Shown: one piece after another, positions 56,852-64,000 of the stretch
How the letters are laid out: the number at the start of each line of letters is the position of its first letter
Position numbering within the stretch: position 1 is the stretch's first letter
Origin: Bradyrhizobium sp. CCBAU 051011
GTDB lineage: Bacteria > Pseudomonadota > Alphaproteobacteria > Rhizobiales > Xanthobacteraceae
Length of the DNA stretch: 64,000 nt
Assembly: GCF_009930815.1 (NCBI RefSeq)
Contig: NZ_CP022222.1
Location: forward strand, 3,266,501-3,330,500
Direction of reading: 5' to 3'
The notes under the pieces: generated by a model
The model's database searches: none
The model's input: only the letters and a program-made list of their open reading frames with translations
Told to the model about the DNA's origin: nothing
Position numbers and translations under genes: made by a program

Positions 56852-57970
56852 ATGAAGAGACTGTTCGCTATATCCCTGCTTGTGTATGCACAGTCCGTGC
56901 TCGCCGCGGAGAATGGGGAGTTTCCGCACATTTCCGTAGTGGGTGGACCCGAAGTCGTTTTCGATTATTCGAAACAGAGCTGTGAAAAGATTGATATCCC
57001 CGATCAGCCATTGCGGGCATTCCGAAAGCTCGACGGGACGATTGTTGCAATAGGTTCCCACTACGTAAATCGCGCCCTCTTGGGCCCATCCTTTGACGCG
57101 CTGAGACCCAGTTGTCATACGATTTATCAAGGGGCGGACAGCCGCGACCCTCATTCATTCGACAATAAGACTTGGCTCGCAGCACTATGGACCGACAACG
57201 GGCGTGATATCGTTGTTCTTGGCCATAACGAGTACCATGCCGACGCTTTTGAACAAAGATGCGCGTTCCGCAAAATGGAGCGGTGCTGGTACAACAGCAT
57301 AACGATGCTGAAGTCTAACGACGAGGGATATTCGTTTCACGTTCAGCAAACGGATCCCATTCTCGCGTCACCAAACACAGCTGAGGTCGATCAAGGCGCA
57401 CGCCGAGGATATTTTGACCCGTCAAACATTATCTCACTTGGCGAGTACAAGTATTTGCTGGTAGCTCAAAGAGGATTTGGAAATGGATATGAAGGGCGTT
57501 GCCTTCTTAGGAATCTCGACCCGAGTAACCCGAGCGGCTGGGAAATGTACACCGGCTCGGGGTACGTAAAATCGAGCGGAAGCCCCTACAACAGTTCGCA
57601 ACAGCATCCGCTTTGCAGTCCAGTAGTCGGACTGAAAGGAACTCTGGGTTCGGTGACTCGCATACGCGGCACTCCGTTTTTCGCTGCATTCCTAGTTACC
57701 AATCGAAGCACGGGAGACTTCATCTCTGCATTCTTCTCCACGGATTTGATCAATTGGCGAGAAGGGGGAGATTTACTGAGGATATCATCATTTTGGTCTA
57801 AGGACTGTCAAGGAGAAGCGAGATTTAGCTATCCCTCAGTCGTTGATGATAATAGCAATGGCCGCAACTTCGACGATATCGGCGGCTCGGGATGGCTGTT
57901 TCTGGTTAGGGGACGTTGCCAACTCGATATGACGAGAGATTTGGTCCGCTTTCGCTTGGTGATCAAATAA
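56852..57970 (+). CDS. Secreted propeller-like protein of unknown function
   Basis: About 372 residues with a Sec signal peptide (KRLFAISLLVYAQSVLA, cleavage after LAA). The mature part has repeated strand-turn blocks (GYFDPSNIISLGEYKYLLVA, FISAFFSTDLINWREGGDLL, ARFSYPSVVDDNSNGRNFDD) that resemble five-bladed propellers of glycoside-hydrolase type. Several Cys residues (C-x-K, CAFRKMERCW, CQGEARF, GRCQLD) suggest disulfides, which fits an exported protein. No catalytic triad could be assigned. AGGAG stands 9-13 bases ahead of ATG 56852. It may process or bind the exported polysaccharide. Confidence 0.65.
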   Translation: MKRLFAISLLVYAQSVLAAENGEFPHISVVGGPEVVFDYSKQSCEKIDIPDQPLRAFRKLDGTIVAIGSHYVNRALLGPSFDALRPSCHTIYQGADSRDPHSFDNKTWLAALWTDNGRDIVVLGHNEYHADAFEQRCAFRKMERCWYNSITMLKSNDEGYSFHVQQTDPILASPNTAEVDQGARRGYFDPSNIISLGEYKYLLVAQRGFGNGYEGRCLLRNLDPSNPSGWEMYTGSGYVKSSGSPYNSSQQHPLCSPVVGLKGTLGSVTRIRGTPFFAAFLVTNRSTGDFISAFFSTDLINWREGGDLLRISSFWSKDCQGEARFSYPSVVDDNSNGRNFDDIGGSGWLFLVRGRCQLDMTRDLVRFRLVIK

Positions 57971-58033
57971 CCGGAGCTGGTCGATCTTCTTGGACGAACG
58001 CAATTCGACGTCTTGGTCCCTCTAGATATCCAG

Positions 58034-58736
58034 TGACCTTGCCCCCAAGTTTTATCCAATCCTGAGTTCGCTCCGGCTATTGGATTTGCCCGGTTGGGCG
58101 GTGGTAGCGACGGGAGCTGGCGCGGAGCCCTCGGCATAGCGCAGCGCCAGATCCCGGCGCGGATGGCAGGTGAAGGCGAACTCGGACGGCGTCTTCCATC
58201 CGAGCCGCGAGTGTGGGCGTGCATCGTTGTAATCGGCGCGCCAGCATCCGAGCGCGACGCGGGCCTGGGCCAGCGAGGTAAACAGCGTCTCGTTCAACAA
58301 TTCATCCCGCAGCCGGCCGTTGAAGCTCTCGATGAAGGCATTCTGCATGGGCTTGCCCGGCGCAATGTAGTGCCAGGCGACCCGGCTCTGATCAGTCCAT
58401 GTCAGGATGGCGTTGCTGGTGAGTTCGGTGCCGTTGTCGCTGACCACCGTCTTGGGCTTGCCGCGCTCGATCACCAGCCGGTCCAGCTCCCGCGCCACAC
58501 GGGTGCCGGAGAGCGAGGTATCGGCCACCAGTGCCAGGCACTCGCGCGTGCAATCATCGACAACGGTGAGGATACGGAAGCGGCGGCCGTCGGTGAGCTG
58601 ATCCGACACGAAGTCGAGCGACCAGCGGTCGTTCGGCGCCCTCGCCACCGTCATCGGCGCCCGGGTCCCGATCGCCCGCTTGCGGCCGCCACGGCGGCGC
58701 ACCGCGAGCCTCTCTTCCCGGTACAGCCGGAACAGC
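58034..58736 (-). mobile_element. IS3-family element E, truncated by IS66 copy 2
   Basis: It ends at TGACCTTGCCCCCAAG (58034) and contains most of orfB. The 5' part of the element, including orfA, is missing where the IS66 end begins at 58737. The fragment after the GH12 gene (8757) derives from the same IS type. Confidence 0.7.
58052..58736 (-). pseudogene. IS3-family OrfB, N-terminus removed
   Basis: It begins inside the conserved linker ([20 protein letters not shown]). The whole DDE core is present: [40 protein letters not shown] and [20 protein letters not shown]. The tail is [19 protein letters not shown]. About 80 N-terminal residues are missing, so it is inactive. Confidence 0.85.
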
Positions 58737-58757
58737 GTAAGCGGCAAGCTGAGGCCG

Positions 58758-60350
58758 TCAGGCGGCGTGGTTCCATGGCATAAGCGCGTCGATTTCGCTG
58801 CTCGGCCAGCCGTTGGCGATACGCTGAAGCGTGAGGGTGAGCCAGGCGAACGGATCGACGTTGTTCATCTTCGCTGTCTGCAGCAGCGTTGCGATGGTCG
58901 CCCAGGTTCGCCCGCCGCCGTCGCTGCCAGCGAAGAGGCTATTCTTTCTCGTAATTGTTTGTGGCCTGATGGCGCGTTCGACGATGTTGGAGTCGAGCTC
59001 GATGCGACCATCGGTCAGGAAGCGCTCGAAGATGGCACGGCGCGAGACGGCATAGCGGATCGCCTCGGCCAGTTTTGATTTGCCGGAGATCCGCCGCAAG
59101 CTCTGCTGCCAGAGGTCGAAGAGATCTGCGACGACCGCTGCGGAGGCTTGCTGGCGCGCGGCAACGCGTGCGTCGGGGCTTTGACCGCGCACGGTCTTCT
59201 CGACCTGCCAGAGCTTTGCCATCCGCTCGACCGTCGTCGTTGCCACTCTCGAGCTTCCTGCAACATGCAGCTCGTAGAACTTGCGTCTGCTGTGTGACCA
59301 GCAGCCAGCCAAGGTGATGCCATCATTGCCGCGATCGGGTCGCGCCAACTTGTTATAGGCGGCATAGCCATCCACCTGCAGGATGCCGCGATAACCATTG
59401 AGATGCCGGACCGCGCATTCGCCGGAGCGGCTGTCTTCGAAGCGATAAGCCACCATCGGGGGACCGCTGCGGCCAAAGGTTCGGTCATCTCTGGCATAGG
59501 CCCATAAGTAGGCCGTCTTCGCCGATCCGGAGCCCGGAGCGAGTGTCGGCAAGGTGGTTTCGTCGGCAAAGACCCGTTCGGCCTTCTTGACCTCGCTGAA
59601 GATGTAGTCGGCTACGATCTCCAGCTCGAAGCCGAGCTTGCCCATCCATTGCGCCATCAGCTGGCGGTCGAGCCCGACCTTGTCGCGGGCGTAGATGGCC
59701 TCCTGCCGGTAGAGCGGCTGGCCATCGGCATATTTGGAGACGGCGATCTGGGCCAGAAGCGCTTCCGTCGGAATGCCTCCTTCAATGATATGGGCCGGGG
59801 CCGGCGCCTGGATTACGCCGTCCGCGTTCTTGAAGGCATACTTGGGACGGCGCGTGACGATCACACGGAACTTCGCTGGCACCACATCCAGGCGCTCCGA
59901 CACGTCCTCGCCGATCAGCACCTTCTGCTTGCCGGCATGCTTAGCCAGCTCTTCCGGCTCAATGACGGTTTCGATCCGTTCCAGATGGGGTGCAAAGCCC
60001 TTGCGCCGGCGCGGTGCACGCTTGCCTTCCGCTTGCTCACGGCCCTTGCTGACCTGGGCCTTGATCGCGGCGATGCCGGTCTCGATCTCCTCGAAGACAA
60101 AGGCCCGCTGTTCATCGTCGCCGTTCACAGAGCCGAGCTTTTCCGATCGTCGGCCGAACCGGGCGCGGTCGAAGGCCTTCAGGATCTGCGTCAGCCGCTC
60201 GATGCGCGCATCGGCATCGGCGTTGCGCGCCCTGAGATCGGCGACTTCGCTCTCCAGAGCATCGGCGCGGGCCGCCTTCTCGGCCATGGCAAGCACCATG
60301 GCTTTCAACATCTCTACGTCATTCGGGAGGTTGAGATCGGGCGGCGTCAT
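58758..60350 (-). CDS. tnpC: IS66 TnpC transposase (copy 2)
   Basis: 530 residues, translated sequence the same as the copy at 29051-30643, including [27 protein letters not shown] and [19 protein letters not shown]. Intact DDE transposase. Confidence 0.93.
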   Translation of the reverse strand: MTPPDLNLPNDVEMLKAMVLAMAEKAARADALESEVADLRARNADADARIERLTQILKAFDRARFGRRSEKLGSVNGDDEQRAFVFEEIETGIAAIKAQVSKGREQAEGKRAPRRRKGFAPHLERIETVIEPEELAKHAGKQKVLIGEDVSERLDVVPAKFRVIVTRRPKYAFKNADGVIQAPAPAHIIEGGIPTEALLAQIAVSKYADGQPLYRQEAIYARDKVGLDRQLMAQWMGKLGFELEIVADYIFSEVKKAERVFADETTLPTLAPGSGSAKTAYLWAYARDDRTFGRSGPPMVAYRFEDSRSGECAVRHLNGYRGILQVDGYAAYNKLARPDRGNDGITLAGCWSHSRRKFYELHVAGSSRVATTTVERMAKLWQVEKTVRGQSPDARVAARQQASAAVVADLFDLWQQSLRRISGKSKLAEAIRYAVSRRAIFERFLTDGRIELDSNIVERAIRPQTITRKNSLFAGSDGGGRTWATIATLLQTAKMNNVDPFAWLTLTLQRIANGWPSSEIDALMPWNHAA

Positions 60351-60424
60351 TGGCCCGACCAGAGCACATTTTGCCCCGTTTCTCTTGCCCTTTCAGCTCA
60401 CTGATTCACTTCGCCGCAGCGCTT

Positions 60425-60769
60425 TTACCCAACAATCTCCGGCGGCTTGACCGCCACGGTCCGGACCCGCTTCCAGTCCATCCCATCCACCAGTGCCATC
60501 AACTGCGCCGGGTTGAGCTGCACCCGATGATGCCCGATCCGCGGCCAGCAGAACTTCGCCTTTTCAAGACGCTTTAAATAGAGGCACACGCCGGACCCAT
60601 CCCACCATACGATCTTTATTCTGTCGGCTCTTTTGGCCCGGAAGACATAAAGCGCACCGTCGAACGGATCTGAGCCCGCATCGCGCACAAGCGCAACAAG
60701 GCCATCGATACCCTTGCGGAAGTCGACTGGATGGCTGGCGAGGAACACCTTCACACCCGAGGGAATCAT
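60425..60769 (-). CDS. tnpB: IS66 TnpB (copy 2)
   Basis: 114 residues, the same as the copy at 28632-28976 (SHPVDFRKGIDGLVALVRDA, WWDGSGVCLYLKRLEKAKF). Overlaps the end of tnpA by 4 bases. Confidence 0.92.
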   Translation of the reverse strand: MIPSGVKVFLASHPVDFRKGIDGLVALVRDAGSDPFDGALYVFRAKRADRIKIVWWDGSGVCLYLKRLEKAKFCWPRIGHHRVQLNPAQLMALVDGMDWKRVRTVAVKPPEIVG

Positions 60770-61149
60770 GCCGAACGCACCGCCCGGATCACCCGCTGCA
60801 AGTGCGCCTCGTCGACGTCCACGCCGGCACGCACGACCACCTCGCCAATGGCAATCTCAATCACTGTGCCTGCCACAGACGCCACCACACCCTCGCAACT
60901 CGAGTGCCGCGAGCGATAATGCCGCTCGGCCCGAGCATCACGGCGCCAGGCGAACAGCTGCGACGGGTGAATGCCGATCCGGCGGGCGATCGCCGAGACG
61001 CTCGCGCCAGGCTCCAGCGCCTCTGTCACAACTTGCGCTTTGAACTCGTCCGACCAGCGTCGGCGAAGCTGCCGCGGCGTTCCCTCAAGACGGTCGGCGA
61101 CCGCTTCGATCATATGGAAGGTTCTAGTTCCAGAACTAGGCGCAGACAT
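60766..61149 (-). CDS. tnpA: IS66 TnpA (copy 2)
   Basis: 127 residues, differing from copy 1 by a single visible Ala-to-Thr change (EGTPRQL). The helix-turn-helix region VSAIARRIGIHPSQLFAWRR is unchanged. Confidence 0.88.
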   Translation of the reverse strand: MSAPSSGTRTFHMIEAVADRLEGTPRQLRRRWSDEFKAQVVTEALEPGASVSAIARRIGIHPSQLFAWRRDARAERHYRSRHSSCEGVVASVAGTVIEIAIGEVVVRAGVDVDEAHLQRVIRAVRSA

Positions 61150-61364
61150 AGAAGCTCACATCGGCTCACAAACTCAGCAGCCGATAGCCGATCGCTTACC
61201 CACTCCGCCAGACGGGGTTTCCTTGCCGCTTACGCCTTATCAGGATGGAATATATGTTCGAATACGTCCTGTGTGACCATCAAGTCAAAGCTACAGTCTT
61301 CAAACTTCTGCTCTTCTACATTTTCGTTCCTCATCCTGATCTTCCCCCGAAAAAATGGACAGGG

Positions 61365-62225
61365 TTAAGCTGCTTTTAGCTCCATCTCGATCGGGCTGAT
61401 AAAGCCGATGGCGGAGTGACGACGAGTCCGATTGTAGAAGCCCTCGATATAGGCAAAGATATCCCGTGTGGCTTCTGCCCGTGTTGCATAGTGCCTGTGG
61501 TGGACGAGCTCCGTCTTGAGCGTGTGAAAGAAGCTCTCCATCGGAGCATTGTCATAGCAGTCGCCCTTGCGGCTCATTGACGCCCTGAGGCCGGCGGATT
61601 GCATCAGCTTGCGGTAATCCGCCGAGGCATATTGAACGCCGCGATCGGAATGGTGGATCAGGCCGGCACTTGACCGCTGCGCCGAGATCGCCATCCGCAA
61701 AGCCGCCAAGGGCAGGTCGGCGCGCAAATGATCCGCCATCGCCCAGCCGACAATCCTGCGGCTGTACAGATCCATGACGGCGGCCAGATAGAGCCAACCC
61801 GGATCGGTCTCGATGTAGGTGATATCGGCCAGCCAGATCTGGTTCCGAGCAGTGGCGATGAAGTTGCGGTCGAGCAGATTCGGGGCGATCGGCAGGTCGT
61901 GGCGGCTGTCGGTGGTCCGCACCCGGCGTGGCCGCGCCATGATGGCCCTGATGCCGTGACGCCGCATCAACCGCTCGATGCGACCACGGCTCGCCCCGCG
62001 GCCCTGAGCCTTCAACTCGACATGGATACGCGGGCTGCCATAACGCCCGCGGGTGTCGCGGTGGACCCGCCTGATGTCGTCGACGAGGTCACGATTGGCA
62101 GCAGATCGTCGGCTCTCCGGGCGCGAGCGCCAGGCATAATAGCCGGCCGGCGAGACGCCGAGCACGTCGCACAGGAGCGTCACCGGATAGTCGGCGCGGC
62201 GATCTTCGATGAAGCGGAATCTCAT
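61365..62225 (-). CDS. IS3-family OrfB transposase (element F)
   Basis: Intact from ATG 62225 (RFRFIEDRRADYPVTLLCDV), which overlaps the orfA stop (ATGA). Core blocks: QIWLADITYIETDPGWLYLA, LIHHSDRGVQYASADYRKLM and CYDNAPMESFFHTLKTEL, giving the D, D and E residues. It ends with YNRTRRHSAIGFISPIEMEL, the signature end of this IS3 branch (IS51/IS407-like). Also made as an OrfAB fusion by -1 slippage upstream. Confidence 0.9.
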   Translation of the reverse strand: MRFRFIEDRRADYPVTLLCDVLGVSPAGYYAWRSRPESRRSAANRDLVDDIRRVHRDTRGRYGSPRIHVELKAQGRGASRGRIERLMRRHGIRAIMARPRRVRTTDSRHDLPIAPNLLDRNFIATARNQIWLADITYIETDPGWLYLAAVMDLYSRRIVGWAMADHLRADLPLAALRMAISAQRSSAGLIHHSDRGVQYASADYRKLMQSAGLRASMSRKGDCYDNAPMESFFHTLKTELVHHRHYATRAEATRDIFAYIEGFYNRTRRHSAIGFISPIEMELKAA

Positions 62226-62542
62226 GTCCGTGTTCCAGCAAAGATCGCGATCGACTTTTTTAAAATGTCGCGCTCCATGCGCAGCCGCTCGTTCTCTCGC
62301 TGCAAACGCGCGATCTCTGCCGCGTGGTCCGCCGACGGCAGCGTCGCCTGCGTTGTGGGGCGCCGCGTCGCCGCCGTCGGCTCCAGCCGAGCCCCTCGCT
62401 GCTCCATCCACCGCCGCAGCACGGAATCGCGCAGCCCAAGCTCCTTGGCAACAGATCCGATCGAGCGCCCGCTCGACGCTACGAGATCAACCGCTTGCCG
62501 CTTGTAGTCGTCCGTAAACGACCGACGTTGACGTCCTTCCAT
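62222..62542 (-). CDS. IS3-family OrfA (element F)
   Basis: 106 residues. RSFTDDYKRQAVDLVASSGR, then SIGSVAKELGLRDSVLRRWM is the helix-turn-helix, and AAEIARLQRENERLRMERDI the coil. The slip sequence TTTTAAAAAAGTC near 62255-62270 allows -1 frameshifting into OrfB (KKSIAIF versus KKVDRDL). Confidence 0.9.
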   Translation of the reverse strand: MEGRQRRSFTDDYKRQAVDLVASSGRSIGSVAKELGLRDSVLRRWMEQRGARLEPTAATRRPTTQATLPSADHAAEIARLQRENERLRMERDILKKSIAIFAGTRT

Positions 62543-62918
62543 CCGACACCTCCTGGCTCTTCGAGCCTACTACAGGTGTCCATCAATTCGGAGGAGGTTC
62601 ATCCCTTTCTGGGTGCGGCTGCCCGAATGGGAGACCTGGGTAGTAATGAGTCTCGACATAGCCTTTACACTGCGTCTTTAGCTTCTTGCTAAGGGGTAGC
62701 CACGGAGAGGGGGATGACTCGTGAATAATCGCGTCCCTCCAGTTCGGTAATTGAGACTGGAGAACATACATAATCGCGCGTTCCCTAGGAATAGAATTGC
62801 ACCGAGTGCACCGGAGCCGATCTCGAAACCAAGAGTGATCAGCCTTGAAGATCGCTTCCATTTCACAGATTGGGCACCATCCGGTGTGACTAAATTCTAT
62901 CGCTTCGTGGTTCGACAT

Positions 62919-63094
62919 GGATGTTCACTAAGTATACGTCCGGCTAGAGCAGACTTCTGCGATCGCAGATCAAACTAGCGGGAGACACGAACGAGTGGAA
63001 GATGGATTCGCTTACCGGGTTACACAGATCCCTTCCGAACTCGGTATCAAGTCTTCGACCAATAAACCCGCAGCCCTGGTTGCATGCAGAATGA
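62919..63094. other. Intergenic, no gene recognised
   Basis: A short region between the split methyltransferase start and the end of the next minus-strand gene. No motif was identified. Confidence 0.4.
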
Positions 63095-63721
63095 CTACGG
63101 CCTGCGAATCAGCGAGATGCGATCAAGATCTTCAACGCCGCCCCATCTGATCGAGATAGACTCTACAATCTCCATCCTAGCTTCGTCGCAAAATGACCTG
63201 AAGAGCTCTTGCGTCATATGATTACGGGCATGAATATTTTTTGCGTAGTTTGTCCCTGGTGCGTTGAGGTTGGAATGATGGTAAAGCGCCATCCCGCCTG
63301 ACAGCAACACACGGCGGGTGTCCTTGATGTACGATTGAACAACGTCAGGAGCGAAATGCACCATCGCGTCGTAGCAGAAGATGGCCGAGATGGTATCGGC
63401 GGCAATGGGTTCAAAATTGTAGCCGTTATTGACGAAAAAGCTTAGCGTTGGAAAGCGACCGAGCCTGCTTCTGCAAGCATCGATATTTTCCTGATGTATG
63501 TCCATGAGCGCGATTGCGCCGCATTGTCCGACAATTCGTTCAGAATGCCGACCGTGGCCAGCGGCTAACTCGATCACGTTATCGAGTGCCAGTTTTTTGA
63601 AAAGTCGCAAGAAAACAGTGTTGTCCCCCCAGAAAAGATGCGTCCACCTCTCCGCATCCGCGTAGTACGGAGAGCTTTTCCAAGCAGAAGCGACGTGCTG
63701 AACCGACTTCTCGATGGTCAT
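63095..63721 (-). CDS. Class I SAM-dependent methyltransferase
   Basis: 208 residues. The start at 63721 has GAGGGATGG upstream. VIELAAGHGRHSERIVGQCG is SAM motif I, IALMDIHQENIDACRSRLG motif II, AADTISAIFCYDAMVHFAPD the DAMVHF-type motif, and DTRRVLLSGGMALYHHSNLN motif III. The pattern resembles O-methyltransferases of surface-polysaccharide clusters. Intact. The neighbouring gene on the same strand also has features of this broad class. Confidence 0.85.
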   Translation of the reverse strand: MTIEKSVQHVASAWKSSPYYADAERWTHLFWGDNTVFLRLFKKLALDNVIELAAGHGRHSERIVGQCGAIALMDIHQENIDACRSRLGRFPTLSFFVNNGYNFEPIAADTISAIFCYDAMVHFAPDVVQSYIKDTRRVLLSGGMALYHHSNLNAPGTNYAKNIHARNHMTQELFRSFCDEARMEIVESISIRWGGVEDLDRISLIRRP

Positions 63722-63793
63722 AGGGGGCCATCCCTCTGTTGTTGTATCACCTATAGCTGTCGTTGACTAATGATAGAGATTACCGACGCCGCA

Positions 63794-64000
63794 TCATTGA
63801 GGGTCCAGACGATGCTTCTGAAGTATCTCTTGGGCTTGTTCGCTGTCTAAGTGTAATGGTCTTTGAAAGATTGACATGTTGTTCGCTCGAGCTATTTCCC
63901 GCGCGATCTGCTTGACAGCGTGATATTGGGGCCGATTGGAAAAATCGTGTATTGCTATGAACGTTCCTGGGGTTGAGTGAAGCAAACATTGGGTGAAACA
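63794..64000 (-). CDS. C-terminal part of a Methyltransf_24-like protein (runs off window)
   Basis: The last 68 codons are in the window. CLLHSTPGTFIAIHDFSNRP, then QYHAVKQIAREIARANN and a stop at 63794. The motif F-I-x-x-H-D-F-x-x-R-x-x-Y-x-x-V is typical of the strand/helix near the C-terminus of Methyltransf_24-type enzymes. The rest of the gene lies beyond 64000, so the identification is tentative. Confidence 0.55.
   Translation of the reverse strand, partial: CFTQCLLHSTPGTFIAIHDFSNRPQYHAVKQIAREIARANNMSIFQRPLHLDSEQAQEILQKHRLDPQ

Larger units (their letters stand above)
58737..61233 (-). mobile_element. IS66-family element, copy 2 (2497 bp, inverted)
   Basis: It has the same GTAAGCGGCAAG / CTTGCCGCTTAC ends and length as copy 1 but opposite orientation. 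The 8-bp flanks (GGAACAGC and GCCTTATC) do not match each other or those of copy 1 in any pairing I tried. Three intact genes. With copy 1 it brackets about 28 kb of polysaccharide and secretion genes. Confidence 0.9.
61356..62582 (-). mobile_element. IS3-family element F (about 1227 bp)
   Basis: Ends TGGACAGGGTTAAGC (61356) and, inverted, TGGACACCTGTAGTAGG (62582) share TGGACA. It contains orfA and orfB in the usual overlapping arrangement with an A6G slip site, both intact. I see no clear target duplication. It is inserted in a methyltransferase gene. Confidence 0.82.
61234..62918 (-). pseudogene. SAM methyltransferase with zinc-ribbon, split by IS3 element F and cut by IS66
   Basis: It starts at 62918 and has an N-terminal Cys pair motif (GWCPICEMEAIFKADHSWFR, LRCTRCNSIPRERA), a zinc-ribbon seen before some Methyltransf_11 domains. 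QLPNWRDAIIHESSPSPWLP and YVETHYYPGLPFG follow. IS3 element F interrupts after DEPPPN. On the far side RNENVEEQKFEDCSFDLMVT and QDVFEHIFHPDKA continue until the IS66 end at 61233. The C-terminal third is gone. It is the same family as the remnant at 16700-17200 (FDLVITQDVFEHIFRPDLA). Confidence 0.8.

Overview
The window looks like an accessory island of a GC-rich alphaproteobacterium, most probably a Bradyrhizobium symbiosis or genomic island. Three things point there: the GC-rich codon use; the dense layering of IS3, IS5, IS66 and IS110/IS1111 copies; and a near-consensus tts box (the site bound by TtsI, the activator of rhizobial type III secretion) at 7843-7872, in front of a GH12 cellulase of the GunA2 type. 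No rRNA, tRNA, CRISPR array or replication origin was seen. Species assignment is inference.

1-9 kb. A decayed OLD-family ATPase/nuclease lies at the left edge. It is followed by an overlapping pair: a tetrapyrrole-methylase-fold (borosin-like) methyltransferase and a TauD-type dioxygenase. Next is a flavin amine oxidase gene killed by an IS5-family insertion and a nonsense codon, then the tts-box/GH12 gene, which carries a frameshift near its 3' end.

9-21 kb is an IS graveyard. An IS5-family element sits inside an IS3 element, and an IS1111-type element sits between orfA and orfB of another IS3 element. There are several IS110 and IS3 scraps, a broken methyltransferase gene, and one intact membrane protein resembling Mpo1/DUF962.

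21-28 kb is type I secretion locus A: an RTX protein with a terminator, a methyltransferase, an HlyB-like ABC exporter, an HlyD adaptor and a truncated Sel1-repeat protein. A broken glycosyltransferase and an IS66 element follow.

31-58 kb is a surface-polysaccharide region. It holds the dTDP-L-rhamnose genes as two divergent pairs (rfbB/rfbA and rfbC/rfbD). Around them are very large glycosyltransferases, a GT4 enzyme, a three-module GH99-like/GT4/GT2 protein, a GT92-like enzyme, methyltransferases and two secreted propeller-like proteins. Embedded at 46.7-51.2 kb is locus B, a degraded paralogue of the type I locus. It keeps an intact Sel1 gene, but its RTX gene has collapsed and its ABC ATPase domain is fused in frame to HlyD.

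58-64 kb holds a second, inverted IS66 copy (the two copies bracket about 28 kb), a methyltransferase gene split by an IS3 element, an intact methyltransferase and a partial gene at the edge.

Read together, the intact genes suggest synthesis and decoration (rhamnosylation, O-methylation) of a cell-surface glycan next to a type I-secreted RTX protein. Much of the rest is decaying through insertion and frameshift.
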